Part shown: positions 38,122-49,800 of the stretch, piece after piece
Layout of the letters: each line of letters starts with the position of its first letter
How positions within the stretch are numbered: the stretch's first letter is position 1
Position numbers and translations under genes: made by a program
The notes under the pieces: generated by a model
What the model saw: the letters and a program-made list of their open reading frames with translations, nothing else
Databases searched by the model: none
What the model was told of the DNA's origin: nothing
Source of the DNA: Bradyrhizobium viridifuturi
GTDB taxonomy: Bacteria > Pseudomonadota > Alphaproteobacteria > Rhizobiales > Xanthobacteraceae
DNA length: 64,000 nucleotides
Direction: 5' to 3'
Assembly (NCBI RefSeq): GCF_001238275.1
Contig: NZ_LGTB01000006.1
Location: 124,001-188,000, forward strand

Positions 38122-40905
38122 TCAGCCGTGCGCGCGGGCGCGTTTTGGGGCCTGCTTCGTGCCGGCCGCGACCTTGGCCTTCAGCGCCGCGACCGGAAGC
38201 TTGGCGAATAATGTCGCGAGCTGAATTCTGCTGTCGCCGCCCGGGAGCGCGTATCCGGTCACGTCGATCTCGCCTTCAAAGGCTTCGGGGCGCGGCCAAC
38301 TGCGTCCGCCTTGTGTGAACGGCGCAAATGCTCTGGCCGCCGCGACGATGACCGCCTCACGGCCATGACGCCGTGCGAAGGCGATGACATGCTCGCGATG
38401 CGGGCCGCTGACCGCGAGCGGCTGATAATCGCCGCTGGCGAAGACTTCGGGCAGCTCGTTGCGCAATCGCAGCAGATGCCGCGTCCACGCGAATTTCAGG
38501 CGGCCATCGCGCCAGCTCTCGGTCAGCGCGCCCCAGTCGGGGGCTTCGAGCGCGGCGAGCGTTTCCGCACGTTCGGCAAAGGCGACCGGACGGCGGTTGT
38601 CGGGGTCAACGAGCGAAAGATCCCAGCTTTCGGTGCCCTGGTAGAAGTCCGGCACGCCCGGCATGGTCGCTTTCAGCGTGATCTGGCTCAGCGAGTTCAG
38701 CGCGCCGATCAGCGCGGTGCGCCGCGCCAGCGTGTCGAGCGCGTCGAGGAATTCGGGCGAGACCTTGCGATCGAGGATCCGGTCGATGAAGGTCTTCACA
38801 CCGGCTTCATAAGGCTCATGCGGATTGAGCCAGCTGGTTTCCTGCTTGCCTTCGCGGGCCGCCTTCAGCGCATAGGCCTGGATGCGCCCGAGGAGCGATG
38901 GATCGTCCGGGTCCCAGGCGCCGAGCAGGGCCTGATAGAGCATGTATTCAAACGTTGCCGATGGCGCGCGCATCTCGCCATCCAGCACCAAATGTGGCGC
39001 GTTCAGCACCTTCCAGCGCGCCACTGCGCTGGTCCATTCGCCGGGGATTTCCGCAAGCGCCATGATGCGGGCGCGCGCATCCTCGCCGCGCTTGGTGTCG
39101 TGGGTCGCGGTCGCCGTCATGCCGTGCGGCCATTCGCGGGCGCGTGTCGCCATCATGGCGTGGAATGTTTCGGGCGCAATCGCGCTCGCCGCCGGATCGC
39201 CGCCGACCTCGTTGAGCGCCAGCAGGCGGTGATAGCGGTAGAAGGTGGTGTCCTCCAGCGATTTCGCCATCATCGGCCCGGTGAATTGCTGCACCTTCAG
39301 CGCGAAGCGTCGCACCCGCGGCGCGCTGTGCGGCGGCCGGCCGGGCTTCAGCAGGTCCATGGTCAGGGCGTCGCGCAGGAAGTCGAAGATGCCTTCGTCG
39401 GCGGCGAACCAGTCGGCGCGGGCGCGGGCGATGGTCTCATCGATCAGCGCGCGGTCATGGGCGGTCGGGCCGGAGCCGGTGAGATAGGTGCGATAGACCG
39501 GGAAATGCATCACGTAGAGCTCGAGCGCCTGCCGCAGGCTGTCTCCCGAGAAATCGCGGGTCGAATAGTGCCCACTGGCGATGCGTGCGACGAGCCGCGC
39601 CAGCACGGTGAATTCGCTGGTCAGCAACGTCTCCAGCACGCGGCGCTTGGCCTCGCGCAGCACCGGCGTCAGGTTCGGCGACTGGTTGCTGATCTGGCGC
39701 CAGATCTCGCTCAGCGGATCGAGGCCGCTGCCATCGACCAGCACCTGGCTGATCGTGTTCATCCATTCATAGCCGGTGGTGCCGTGCACGCCGGCGAATT
39801 TCGTCAGTCTCTCGTGCTCGCCGAGGATCTTCTCGATCACCATGTAGAACGGCCTGGCCTTGGCGCCCTGCGCTGATCGGATCAGGCGACGCAGCCGCTG
39901 GAAGTACTGCGCGGGATCGCGCAGGCCGTCGATATGGTCGAGCCGCAGACCCTGCAGCCGATCCTCCGCGATCAACCGCTGCACGAGGCTGTGGCTTGCC
40001 TCGAACGTGGCGGCGTCCTCGACCCTGAGGCCGGCCAGCGTGTTGACGTCGAAGAAGCGGCGGTAGTTGATGTCGCTGGAGGCGAGCCGCCAGTGGCCGA
40101 GCTTGTAGTGCTGGCGCTCCAGCAAGTGGTGCAGCGCCAGCGTCTGGGTGGAGCGATCCTCGCCGGCACGATAGGCATCGAGCCCACGCGCGATGATGTC
40201 GGCGCCGCCCTCGATCGCCTTGATCGCCGCCTTCAGCGTCGGCGCCTCCTTGCGGTTCGGATGGCGCAGGCCGCGGTAGCGCGCCGCCAGTTCGAGCAGC
40301 GCGCGCCCGGCCGGGCTGGCTTCGGCGCCGGCCTCGCGGACAATGCTCCGCAGCACCTCGCCATAGCGCTCCGGCGCGATCGGCAGGCGATGCTCGAAAT
40401 ACCAGGCGGAGAAACTGCCTTCGTTCGCGTCGTAGCGCAGCTCGATTTCGCCGCGTTCCAGCGCCTGGCCGTAGGACGAGCCGAGGATCGGCAGCAGCAC
40501 GCCGCCACGCGCGCGGTAGGGCAACTGGTCCCAGTCGATGTCGAAGGAGACCGCGTGCGGCGACACCGGTCCCCATTCCAGCACGTCGAGCCACCACGGA
40601 TTGTCGGCAAAATGCACGCCGACATGGTTCGGCACGAAATCCAGGATCAGGCCGAGGTCGTTGCGCTTCAACGCGTCGCTGAACCGCGCAAAACCGGCTT
40701 CGCCACCGAGTTCCGGATTGAACTTGGTGTGGTCGACGACGTCATAGCCATGGGTCGAGCCCTTGCGCGCTTTCATGAACGGCGAGGCATAGACATGGCT
40801 GATGCCGAGCGCCTTCAGATACGGCGCCACGTGGGCTGCGGCATCGAAGTCGAAATCAGCGGTGAGTTGCAGTCGGTAGGTTGCGATCGGGATCGCCGGA
40901 GGCAT
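38122..40905 (-). CDS. treY: TreY, maltooligosyltrehalose synthase
   Basis: 927 residues. GH13 (subfamily 26) barrel with the TreY landmarks YRLQLTADFDFDAAAHVAPY, ILDFVPNHVGVHFADNPWW, catalytic Asp in LRLDHIDGLRDP, acid Glu in MVIEKILGEHERL and the THDTKRGEDARAR motif. It turns the reducing-end glucose of alpha-1,4-glucans into a trehalose unit, which TreZ then releases. It is the last gene of the minus-strand unit, four bases after treZ. The C-terminal tail is basic and Ala-rich. Confidence 0.95.
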   Translation of the reverse strand: MPPAIPIATYRLQLTADFDFDAAAHVAPYLKALGISHVYASPFMKARKGSTHGYDVVDHTKFNPELGGEAGFARFSDALKRNDLGLILDFVPNHVGVHFADNPWWLDVLEWGPVSPHAVSFDIDWDQLPYRARGGVLLPILGSSYGQALERGEIELRYDANEGSFSAWYFEHRLPIAPERYGEVLRSIVREAGAEASPAGRALLELAARYRGLRHPNRKEAPTLKAAIKAIEGGADIIARGLDAYRAGEDRSTQTLALHHLLERQHYKLGHWRLASSDINYRRFFDVNTLAGLRVEDAATFEASHSLVQRLIAEDRLQGLRLDHIDGLRDPAQYFQRLRRLIRSAQGAKARPFYMVIEKILGEHERLTKFAGVHGTTGYEWMNTISQVLVDGSGLDPLSEIWRQISNQSPNLTPVLREAKRRVLETLLTSEFTVLARLVARIASGHYSTRDFSGDSLRQALELYVMHFPVYRTYLTGSGPTAHDRALIDETIARARADWFAADEGIFDFLRDALTMDLLKPGRPPHSAPRVRRFALKVQQFTGPMMAKSLEDTTFYRYHRLLALNEVGGDPAASAIAPETFHAMMATRAREWPHGMTATATHDTKRGEDARARIMALAEIPGEWTSAVARWKVLNAPHLVLDGEMRAPSATFEYMLYQALLGAWDPDDPSLLGRIQAYALKAAREGKQETSWLNPHEPYEAGVKTFIDRILDRKVSPEFLDALDTLARRTALIGALNSLSQITLKATMPGVPDFYQGTESWDLSLVDPDNRRPVAFAERAETLAALEAPDWGALTESWRDGRLKFAWTRHLLRLRNELPEVFASGDYQPLAVSGPHREHVIAFARRHGREAVIVAAARAFAPFTQGGRSWPRPEAFEGEIDVTGYALPGGDSRIQLATLFAKLPVAALKAKVAAGTKQAPKRARAHG

Positions 40906-40909
40906 TGTG

Positions 40910-42661
40910 CTATCCGATGTGCCAGCGCACCGCCCAGCCGGGGAGGTCGCCGGACAACGCGCGGCCCCAGATCGCAGTTCCCTTCGGCTCCGGCGCGCCG
41001 GGTATGTCCCGATCGGACAGATTGGCGGTCAGCCATAGCGTACGGCGATCGCCCAGCCGCCAATGCGCGGTCAGGAGATCGCCCGTCACGCGGTCGCCGC
41101 CGAAGCTTGCCCCTGGGAGCCGCGGCGTGATCTCGCGCCGCCGCATGGCGAGCAGGTCGCGCACCAGCGCAAGCCGCGTGCGCGCCGGATCGTGGCCGAG
41201 CGCCGCCCAGTCGAGCACGGCCGACCGCACCGTCGCCTCGGCGAGCGGATCGGGGATCTCGTCGCCATATTTGGCATAGGCCCAGGCGAACTCGCGGCGC
41301 CGTCCGGCGCGGACGGCGTTGGCGAGATCGCCCTTGAAATCGCAGAAGAACGGGAACGGCGTCGTCGCGCCCCATTCCTCGCCCATGAACAGCATCGGCG
41401 TGTTCGGCGCGATCAGCGTGACCGCGAGCGCGGCCTCGATCGCCTCGGGCTTCGCGATGCTCTCGAGCCGATCGCCGAGTGGCCGGTTGCCGATCTGGTC
41501 GTGGTTCTGCAGAAAGTTGATGAAGCAGGTCGGAGACAGCGCGCCGCTCGGCTCGCCGCGGGCCTTGCCGCCCCAGAACTCCGAGATTTCACCCTGATAG
41601 ATGTAGCCGGACGACAGTGCGCGTGCGAGGTCCTGCTTCGGCGCCCGGTAGTCGCCATAATAGCCCTGCCTTTCGCCGGTCAGCAGCACATGCCAGGCGT
41701 GATGATAATCGTCGTTCCACTGGCCGCGGAATTTGCCGTCCGGCGGGTCCTCGGCGGCATCGAGCAGGCTCGCAATGTTGTCGCCGTTCTCCAGCACGAG
41801 GTTGATCTGCCGGCCGGTCTCGGCCGCGAGCTGGCCGGCGGCCTTGCTGAAGTCGTGAAGGATGGAGATTTCGCCGGCTTCGACGATGGTGTTGACCGCG
41901 TCGAAGCGCAGTCCGTCGAAGCGATAGTCGCGCAGCCAGCTCACCACGCTGCCGATCGCGAACGCGCGCACTTCAGGCACGCGGTAATCGATCGCACTGC
42001 CCCATGGCGTATGTGCGTCGCTGAAGAAGCTCGGCGCATAGCGGCCGAGATAATTCCCCTCGGGGCCGAAATGGTTGTAGACCACGTCGAGCATCACCAT
42101 CAGCCCGCGCAGATGCGCCTCGTCGATCAGGGTCTTGAGGTCCTCAGGCCGGCCATAGGCGCTGTCTGGCGCGTACCACAGTACGCCGTCATAGCCCCAG
42201 TTGCGCTTGCCGGCGAAGTCCGCCAGCGGCATCAGTTCGAGCGCGGTGACGCCGGTCGCCACCAGATGATCGAGCTTGTCGATCATGGCGCGGTAGGTGC
42301 CCTCCGGCGTGAAGGTGCCGACATGGGCTTCGAGGACGACGGCCTCGTGCCAGGGCCGTCCGCGCCATTGCGTCGCGCGCCATTGGAAGGCTGCGTGATC
42401 GATCACCTCGCTCGGGCCGAACACGTCGTCCGGCTGGAATGCGGAGGCGGGATCGGGCGCATCGACCTCGTCGTCGATGCGGAATTTGTAACGGGTGCCG
42501 GCGCGCGCGCCCGGGATTTCGGCGACGTACCAGCCGGCCGCATCGCGCGTGAGCGCGTGCGGCTTGTCGAGCAGCAGGTCGACGCGCTTCGCCGCCGGCG
42601 CCCAGAGCCGGAAGCGCGTGCCGTCAGCGGTGAGTTCCGGTCCGAAATGCCGCGCGCTCAT
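40910..42661 (-). CDS. treZ: TreZ, maltooligosyltrehalose trehalohydrolase
   Basis: 583 residues. N-terminal beta domain (RFLWAPAAKRVDLLL-like start: F-R-L-W-A-P-A-A-K-R) then the GH13 barrel: VVYNHFGPEGNYL, catalytic Asp in GLRFDAVNTI, Glu in LVLENGDN and NHDQIGNRPLGDRL. It cuts trehalose off the product of TreY. The start overlaps the glgX stop in ATGA and the stop lies four bases before treY, consistent with one operon. Confidence 0.95.
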   Translation of the reverse strand: MSARHFGPELTADGTRFRLWAPAAKRVDLLLDKPHALTRDAAGWYVAEIPGARAGTRYKFRIDDEVDAPDPASAFQPDDVFGPSEVIDHAAFQWRATQWRGRPWHEAVVLEAHVGTFTPEGTYRAMIDKLDHLVATGVTALELMPLADFAGKRNWGYDGVLWYAPDSAYGRPEDLKTLIDEAHLRGLMVMLDVVYNHFGPEGNYLGRYAPSFFSDAHTPWGSAIDYRVPEVRAFAIGSVVSWLRDYRFDGLRFDAVNTIVEAGEISILHDFSKAAGQLAAETGRQINLVLENGDNIASLLDAAEDPPDGKFRGQWNDDYHHAWHVLLTGERQGYYGDYRAPKQDLARALSSGYIYQGEISEFWGGKARGEPSGALSPTCFINFLQNHDQIGNRPLGDRLESIAKPEAIEAALAVTLIAPNTPMLFMGEEWGATTPFPFFCDFKGDLANAVRAGRRREFAWAYAKYGDEIPDPLAEATVRSAVLDWAALGHDPARTRLALVRDLLAMRRREITPRLPGASFGGDRVTGDLLTAHWRLGDRRTLWLTANLSDRDIPGAPEPKGTAIWGRALSGDLPGWAVRWHIG

Positions 42662-44730
42662 GCGGAGCCTGCAAATGCCAGCACCGAACGCGGCGGTGCG
42701 GTGGTGTCGGCGCCGGACGCAATCTGCTCACCGGTCTGCTCCGACTTCGTCGTGTTCAGAACCTGTTGCCAGCTCTTGTATTCCGCCATCCTCGGCATCC
42801 TGAACACGATCTCCTGCGGCGCGGCATTGAGCACGATAAAGATCGGCGCCTGACCTTGTTCCATCGGGCCCAGCACGTAGGCGAGGAACCGGCTTTCCGG
42901 GAATTTCCAGTCGGATTCCTTCATCTCCTCCGCCGCCGGCGTCAGCCAGAGCACGCCATAGCTGCCGTCGGTGCGGCGGCCGTCGAGCCAGCTCTGGCAG
43001 CGGATCTGGCCGAAGCGCCGGCGTAGCGCGGTGAGATGGCCGATGAAATCGATATCGTCGTCGTCGCTGCCCAGATTCTCCCAGCCGATCCAGCCGGTCT
43101 CATTGTCCTGGCAATAGGCGTTGTTGTTGCCGTCCTGGGTGTTGGCGACCTCGTCGCCGGCAAGGATCAGCGGCGTGCCCTGCGCGAGCAAGAGGCAGGC
43201 CAGCGCGTTCTTCCTGAGCTGGCGGCGCAGCGCGATGATCGCAGGATCGTCGGTCGGGCCTTCATGGCCGCAATTGTTGCTGTGATTGTCGTTAGAGCCG
43301 TCGCGATTGTCCTCGCCATTGGCCTCGTTGTGCTTCTCGTTGTAGCTGAACAGGTCGGCGAGCGTGAAGCCGTCATGCACCGTGATGTGGTTGATGCTGG
43401 CGCGGGTCGCGCGGTTGTCATGGTGAAACAGGTCCGAGGAGGCGGTCATGCGGCCGGAGATATCGCCGATCAGGCTGCCTTCGCCGCTCCAGTAGCGCCG
43501 CATCGCGCTGCGATAGCGGTCATTCCACTCCGACCATTGCGACGGAAACGCGCCGACCTGGTAGCCGCCGAGGCCGAGGTCCCAGGGTTCGGCGACCATC
43601 TTGGCGGTCGCCAGCACCGGGTCCTGGCGGATCGCGGTGAGGAAGGCGTGGTTGCGGTCGAAGCCGTTCGGCCCGCGCGCCAAAGTGGTCGCGAGATCGA
43701 AGCGGAAGCCGTCGACATGGCAGACCTCGACCCAGTAGCGCAGCGAATCCATCACCATCTGCAGCACGCGCGGGTGGGTGAGGTTGACCGAGCTGCCGCA
43801 GCCGGTGAAGTCGTCGTAGAAGCGCGGGTTCTCGCGGTTCAGCCAGTAGTAGGAGGCATTGTCGATGCCGCGGAAGCACAGCGTCGGGCCCATATGGTTG
43901 CCCTCGGCGGTGTGGTTGTAGACGACGTCGAGCAGCACTTCGATGCCGGCGTCGTGCAGCCGCGCCACCGTGGTGCGGAACGAGTCCAGCGCATTGTCCT
44001 GGGCGTAGCGTGCTTCGGGCGCGAAGAACGCGATGGTGTTGTAGCCCCAGTAATTCGAAAGCTTCTTCTCGACCAGGACGCGGTCGTCGATCAGGCCATG
44101 GATCGGCAACAGCTCGATGGTGGTGACGCCGAGCCGCTTGAGGTGGTCGATCATCGCCGGCGATGACAGCCCGCCATAGGTGCCGCGCAAATTCGGCGGC
44201 ACGTCCTCGCGCTTCTGGGTCAGGCCCTTGACGTGGGCCTCATAGATGATGGTGTCTGCCCAGGGAATCTGCGGCCGGATTTCACGGCGGCCCCAATTGA
44301 AGGTCTCGTCGACCACGACGGCCTTCGGCATGCCGCGGGCATTGTCGCGCCGGTCGAAGGAGAGATCCTCGCGCGCGCTGCCGGTGCGATAGGCGAAATG
44401 CGCATCGCTCCACACCAGCCGGCCGGCGAGCCGCTTGGCGTAGGGGTCGAGCAGCAGCTTGTTGGCGTTGAAGCGGTGGCCGCGCTCCGGCGCGTAGGGC
44501 CCGTAGACGCGATAGCCGTAGAGCTGGCCCGGCGAGACGTCGTTGAGATAGCAATGCCAGACGTCCTCGGTGCGCTCCGGCATCTCGATCCGCTCGAGCT
44601 CGCGGCGGCCCTGGCCGTCGAACAGGCACAGCTCGACCTTCTCCGCATTCGCCGAGAACAGCGCAAAATTGGTGCCTCTGCCGTCCCAGCTTGCACCGAG
44701 CCGTGCGGACGTACCCCCGGTCAGTCGCAT
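42658..44730 (-). CDS. glgX: GlgX, glycogen debranching enzyme
   Basis: 690 residues. CBM48 N-terminal domain (LGASWDGRGTNFALFSANAE, LYGYRVYGPYAPERGHRFN) followed by the isoamylase-type GH13 barrel: LDVVYNHTAEGNHMGPTL, catalytic Asp in FRFDLATTLAR, Glu in MVAEPWDLG, and HDGFTLADLFSYNEKHNEANGE. It removes short outer branches left by phosphorylase or amylases, feeding TreY or MalQ. It is placed between glgB and treZ with almost no spacing. Confidence 0.95.
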   Translation of the reverse strand: MRLTGGTSARLGASWDGRGTNFALFSANAEKVELCLFDGQGRRELERIEMPERTEDVWHCYLNDVSPGQLYGYRVYGPYAPERGHRFNANKLLLDPYAKRLAGRLVWSDAHFAYRTGSAREDLSFDRRDNARGMPKAVVVDETFNWGRREIRPQIPWADTIIYEAHVKGLTQKREDVPPNLRGTYGGLSSPAMIDHLKRLGVTTIELLPIHGLIDDRVLVEKKLSNYWGYNTIAFFAPEARYAQDNALDSFRTTVARLHDAGIEVLLDVVYNHTAEGNHMGPTLCFRGIDNASYYWLNRENPRFYDDFTGCGSSVNLTHPRVLQMVMDSLRYWVEVCHVDGFRFDLATTLARGPNGFDRNHAFLTAIRQDPVLATAKMVAEPWDLGLGGYQVGAFPSQWSEWNDRYRSAMRRYWSGEGSLIGDISGRMTASSDLFHHDNRATRASINHITVHDGFTLADLFSYNEKHNEANGEDNRDGSNDNHSNNCGHEGPTDDPAIIALRRQLRKNALACLLLAQGTPLILAGDEVANTQDGNNNAYCQDNETGWIGWENLGSDDDDIDFIGHLTALRRRFGQIRCQSWLDGRRTDGSYGVLWLTPAAEEMKESDWKFPESRFLAYVLGPMEQGQAPIFIVLNAAPQEIVFRMPRMAEYKSWQQVLNTTKSEQTGEQIASGADTTAPPRSVLAFAGSA

Positions 44731-44733
44731 GAA

Positions 44734-46881
44734 TCAGCTTTCCGGTACGAGGAAGATCGCAGCCAGCGGCGGGATGGTCAGGCTCAGTTCCGGCGTGGCG
44801 CCCTCCGAAGCGCGCACTTCGCCGATATTGCCGACATTGGTGCCGCCGTAATGCGCGGAATCCGAGTTGAACACCTCGTGCCACTTGCCCGCGAACGGCA
44901 CGCGGACGCGATAGTTGCGATAGACGTTGGGCGAGAAATTCACGACCACGAGGCAGCGGGCGCGCGCATCACTGCCCTTGCGGATCCAGCCGAACACATT
45001 GTTGTTGGCATCGTCAGTGATGACCCATTCGAAGCCGGCCTGGTCGCAATCCAGCTCATGCAGCGCCGGCAGCGCGCGGTAGAGCCGGTTGAGATCGCGG
45101 ACCAGGTTCTGGATGCCGCCGTGCCGCGGCTGTTGCAGCAGATGCCAATCGATCGAGTAGTCGTGGTTCCACTCGCGCTCCTGGCCGAACTCGCAGCCCA
45201 TGAACATCAGCTTCTTGCCGGGGTGGCCGAACATGAAGCTGTAATACGCGCGCAGATTGGCAAAGCGCTGCCAGTCATCGCCGGGCATGCGGCCGAGGAT
45301 CGAGCGCTTGCCGTGCACGACCTCGTCGTGGGACAGCGGCAGGATGAAGTTCTCCGAGAAGGCGTAGTGCAGGCCGAACAGGATGTCGCCGTGATGGAAT
45401 TTGCGGTGGATCGGATCCTTGCCGATGTACTTCAACGTGTCGTGCATCCAGCCCATGTTCCACTTGTAGCCGAAGCCGAGCCCGCCATATTCGACCGGGC
45501 GCGACACCTGTGGCCACGCGGTGGATTCTTCCGCCGCTGTCGTCGCCTGCGGGAAGTGCGCGAACAGCTCGGTGTTGAAGCGGCGCAGGAAGTCGATCGC
45601 CTCGATGTTTTCCCGGCCGCCATATTTGTTCGGGATCCAGCCACCCGCGGGCCGGCTGTAATCGAGATAAAGCATCGAGGCGACGGCATCGACGCGCAGC
45701 CCGTCGATACCATAGCGGTCGAGCCAGAACAGCGCGTTCGACACCAGGAAATTGGTGACCTCGGTGCGCCCGTAATTGTAGATCAAGGTGCCCCAATCGA
45801 GGTGCCGGCCTTGCAGCGGGTTGGCGTGCTCGTAGAGCGCGGTGCCGTCGAAATTGCCGAGCCCGTGCGGATCGTCCGGGAAATGTCCGGGCACCCAGTC
45901 GAGCAGCACGGCGAGCCCGGCGCCGTGGCAGGCGTCGATCAGCGCCGCGAAATCGTCCGGCGAGCCGAAGCGGCTGGTCGGAGCGAACATGCCGGTCGGC
46001 TGGTAGCCCCAGGAGCCGTCGAACGGATGCTCTGATATGGGCAGGAATTCGAGATGGGTGAAACCCATGTCGCTGGCATAGGCCGGCAGCTGCTCGGCCA
46101 TCTCGCGATAGGTCAGCCACTCGTTGCGGCCCTTGCGGCGCCAGGAGCCGAGATGCACCTCGTAGATCGACATCGGCGAGCTCAGCGCGTTGACGCGCTC
46201 GGGCGCCGGGCGCGGGTGCGGGATCTTGCGCTCGTCGATCACGATCGAGGCGGTCTTCGGGCGCACCTCGGCGGCGAACGCCAGCGGATCGGACTTCAGC
46301 GGCAGATGCTGGCCGTTGCGCCCGATGATCTCGAACTTGTAGTGGTCGCCGACCCGTGCGCGCGGGACGAACAGCTCCCAATAGCCGGGGCCGCGCACCC
46401 GCATCGGATGCCGCCGTCCATCCCAGAAATTGAAGTCGCCGACCACGCTGACCCGCCGCGCATTCGGCGCCAGCACCACGAAGCCGATGCCCTCGACGCC
46501 GTCGAGCGTCATCGGATGCGCGCCGAGCGTGTCGTAGACCCGCTGATGCGTGCCTTCGCCGAGCAGATAGAGATCGAAATCGCTCAGGATCGGCGGAAAC
46601 CGGTAGGCGTCCTCCAGCTCGACGACGTTGTCGCCGAACCGGGCGCGGAGCTGGTAGCGCGTCGAGCCGTTCGGCAGCGGACCTGCGAACAGGCCGGCGT
46701 CGTGGATCCGCACCAGCGGTGCCGTCTCGCCATGCTCGCCGATCGCCTCGACATTGGTCGCATCAGGCAGGAAGGCGCGCACGACGTTGCGATCCCCCTC
46801 GGTGTGGAGCCCGAGATAGTGGAACGGATCGGAGTGGCGGCCCTCGATGATGGCATAGGCCTCGGCGGGCAGTTTGTTCAT
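44734..46881 (-). CDS. glgB: GlgB, 1,4-alpha-glucan branching enzyme
   Basis: 715 residues. N-terminal GlgB-N and CBM48 ([37 protein letters not shown]), GH13 barrel with [20 protein letters not shown], catalytic Asp in [15 protein letters not shown], Glu in [15 protein letters not shown], and [15 protein letters not shown]. It creates alpha-1,6 branches in the glucan made by GlgE. It overlaps the treS-maltokinase stop by four bases. No glgA or glgC gene lies near, so the branch substrate probably comes from the GlgE route (inference). Confidence 0.95.
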   Translation of the reverse strand: MNKLPAEAYAIIEGRHSDPFHYLGLHTEGDRNVVRAFLPDATNVEAIGEHGETAPLVRIHDAGLFAGPLPNGSTRYQLRARFGDNVVELEDAYRFPPILSDFDLYLLGEGTHQRVYDTLGAHPMTLDGVEGIGFVVLAPNARRVSVVGDFNFWDGRRHPMRVRGPGYWELFVPRARVGDHYKFEIIGRNGQHLPLKSDPLAFAAEVRPKTASIVIDERKIPHPRPAPERVNALSSPMSIYEVHLGSWRRKGRNEWLTYREMAEQLPAYASDMGFTHLEFLPISEHPFDGSWGYQPTGMFAPTSRFGSPDDFAALIDACHGAGLAVLLDWVPGHFPDDPHGLGNFDGTALYEHANPLQGRHLDWGTLIYNYGRTEVTNFLVSNALFWLDRYGIDGLRVDAVASMLYLDYSRPAGGWIPNKYGGRENIEAIDFLRRFNTELFAHFPQATTAAEESTAWPQVSRPVEYGGLGFGYKWNMGWMHDTLKYIGKDPIHRKFHHGDILFGLHYAFSENFILPLSHDEVVHGKRSILGRMPGDDWQRFANLRAYYSFMFGHPGKKLMFMGCEFGQEREWNHDYSIDWHLLQQPRHGGIQNLVRDLNRLYRALPALHELDCDQAGFEWVITDDANNNVFGWIRKGSDARARCLVVVNFSPNVYRNYRVRVPFAGKWHEVFNSDSAHYGGTNVGNIGEVRASEGATPELSLTIPPLAAIFLVPES

Positions 46882-49800
46882 GCAACCTCATGCGGCTGTT
46901 GCGCCAAAATCCTCAGCAGGCCGGTCAGCGGCACCCGCAGCCAATCCGGTCGGTTGGCCTGCTCATACTCAATCTCGTAGAAGGCTTTCTCAAGCAGGAA
47001 AAAGTTGAGCAGGCGATCGGCCGCCTTGGCGTCAGCGGGCCACAGCCGCTGGCCGGCCATGGTCTCGCGATAGGCCGCCAGCAGGGTCTCCGCGGCCTGG
47101 TCGCGCCATTCTGCCAAAGCGAGGCTCAGCCTGCCGCTGTCGTCGGGGGCGACCTTGAGCGCGCGTTCCAGCGCCGCGGTCGCGGCATAGTCGATCGAGC
47201 GGATAAGGCCGGCGACGTCGCGCGCTGCCGGCGCCTTGCGCCGCCGCTCGGCGATGGTGCGGCCCGGTCCGCCGTCGAAATCGATGATGAAGACGTCGTC
47301 CTTGACCACCAGCAGCTGGCCGAGATGCAGGTCGCCATGGTGGCGGATATTGAACCCGTCGGTCTCGCGCGGCAGCAACGCCTTGAGCCGCTCCGGCAGC
47401 ATGTCGTGCTGGGCCTGCAATTGATCGGCCAGCAGCCGCTCGGCCTCCTTCAGGGAGCCGCGCCGCTGCTTCAGCGTGTCGAACACGCGCTCGGCGCGCG
47501 CCACGATCTCGTCGATCCAGCGCTGCAGGTCCTCGGACCTGGTCGGCTCGGGGGCGAAGTCGGGCAGGTCGCGGTTGCTGGCGAGCGCGATGTGCAGCTC
47601 GGCGAGACGCTTTCCGGCATGGGCCATGTGGCGCAGATAGGTTGCGTGATCGCCGCCGTTCTCGGCTGGGCCTTCGCTTGCGGCGAGCAGGCGCTGCCGT
47701 TCGACCAGGCGGTCGAGGTGCGAGGCGGCAACCGTCCAGAGGTCGCCCTGGTTGACCACCATCGCATGCAGCACCGCGATGGCGCTGCGCTTGTCGCCCT
47801 CGACCAGTTCAGAGGTGCCGAGCAGGGCCGGGGTGTTCGGAAAGTCGACCACTTCGGTGAGGAAGCGGCCCATCTCGATCTCCGGATTGATGCCGACCTC
47901 GAGCTTGCGGTAGATCTTGGTGACGTATTCATTGTCGACCAGCGCGGTCGAATGCGGCTGATCGTTCTCGAACACGCGGATGCGCTCGGGCTGCCGCACC
48001 GGCCGGTCGGAGAAGCGGCTGGTCGGCCGGAATTCCAGCTTCAGGCCCTGCTCGCCTTCGTCGACGGTGAGGTTTTCCCGCAAATTGCGCAGGAACAGGC
48101 CGGTGAAGATCTGGTCGGTGGCGACATCGAGCAGCGTGCCCTCGCGCGCGCCCTGGCGCACGGCGGCGAAGGCGCGCGGGTTGTAGCGCTCGCGGTCGAA
48201 CCGCACCCATTCGATCTGCATCGGCAGCACGTAGCGGCTGGTGGTGCCGCGCTCCGTGGTTTCGAAGAAGATCAGCCAGGGCCGGTTGTCGCCGATGTCG
48301 CAGAACGGGACGGCCGACACCAGCGTCGGCTGGATTGCCTTGGCGGAGTGCTCCGGGTACCAGCGCGAGCGGGCGAGATGGCCGGGCAGCACCTCGTGCT
48401 CGAACACGCCGCGCTCCCGCGCCAGCGATGTCCAGGTGGAGTTGAGCGGCACGACAAGCGTCTCGAACTCCGGCACCGCCCGCGGCTTCACCGGCTCGGA
48501 TTTGTCGCGCTCCTGCAGCTGGAACCAGTAGAAACCGTAGGGCGCCAGCGTGATCATGTAGGGCAGTTCGCCGATCGCGGGGAAGCGCGTGCGCCCGAGC
48601 ATCTCGAGTGGAATGCGGTCCTTGAAGGCGGAGAGGTCGAGCTCGGTCGCCTGCGCCGAGCGCGACAGGTTGGCGACGCACAGGATGACCTCGCCCTGGT
48701 ACTGCCTGACATAGGCCAGCACCGAGCGGTTCTCAGGACGGATGAAGGTCATGGTGCCGCGCCCGAACGCCAGCGTCGACTTGCGCACCGCGATCAGCCG
48801 CTTGGTCGCCGATAGCAGCGACGACAGGCTGCGCGACTGGGCCTCGACGTTGACGGCCTCGTAGCCGTAGACCGGATCCATGATCATCGGCGCGTAGAGC
48901 CGCGCGGGGTCGGCGCGCGAGAAGCCGCCGTTGCGGTCCGGCGACCATTGCATCGGTGTCCGCACGCCGTTGCGGTCGCCGAGATAGATGTTGTCGCCCA
49001 TGCCGATCTCGTCGCCGTAATAGATAATCGGGGTGCCGGGGAATGACAGCAGCAGCGAGTTCATCAGCTCGATCTTGCGGCGGTCGTTGTCCATCAGCGG
49101 CGCGAGGCGGCGGCGGATGCCGACATTGATGCGGGCGCGCGGGTCGTTGGCGTAGGTCGACCACAGATAGTCGCGCTCGACATCGGTGACCATTTCCAGG
49201 GTCAGCTCGTCGTGATTGCGCAGGAACAAAGCCCACTGGCACGCCGCCGGGATGTCGGGCGTCTGCCTGAGGATGTCGGTGATCGGAAAGCGGTCTTCCT
49301 GGGCGATCGCCATGTAGATGCGCGGCATCAGCGGGAAGTGATAGGCCATGTGGCATTCGTCGCCATGGCCGAAATATTCCTGCACGTCCTCCGGCCATTG
49401 ATTGGCCTCGGCCAGCAGGATCTTGCCCTTGGCATAGGTGTCGAGCTCCTGGCGCAGCCGCTTGATAATGGCATGCGTCTCCGGCAGGTTCTCGTTGTTG
49501 GTGCCGTCGCGCTCGCACAGATAGGGAATGGCGTCGAGCCGGAAGCCGTCGACGCCGGTGTCGAGCCAGCGCTTCATCACCTGCACGATGGCGCGCACCA
49601 CCCGCGGATTGTCGAAGTTAAGGTCCGGCTGGTGCGAGAAGAAGCGGTGCCAGTAGAACTGGCCGGCTTCCGGATCCCAGGTCCAGTTCGACTTTTCCGT
49701 ATCGGTGAAGATGATCCGGGTATCGAGGTATTTCTGGTCGGTGTCGCTCCAGACGTACCAGCTGCGCGCGCTCGAGTTCGGCGGGCTGCGGCGGGCGCGC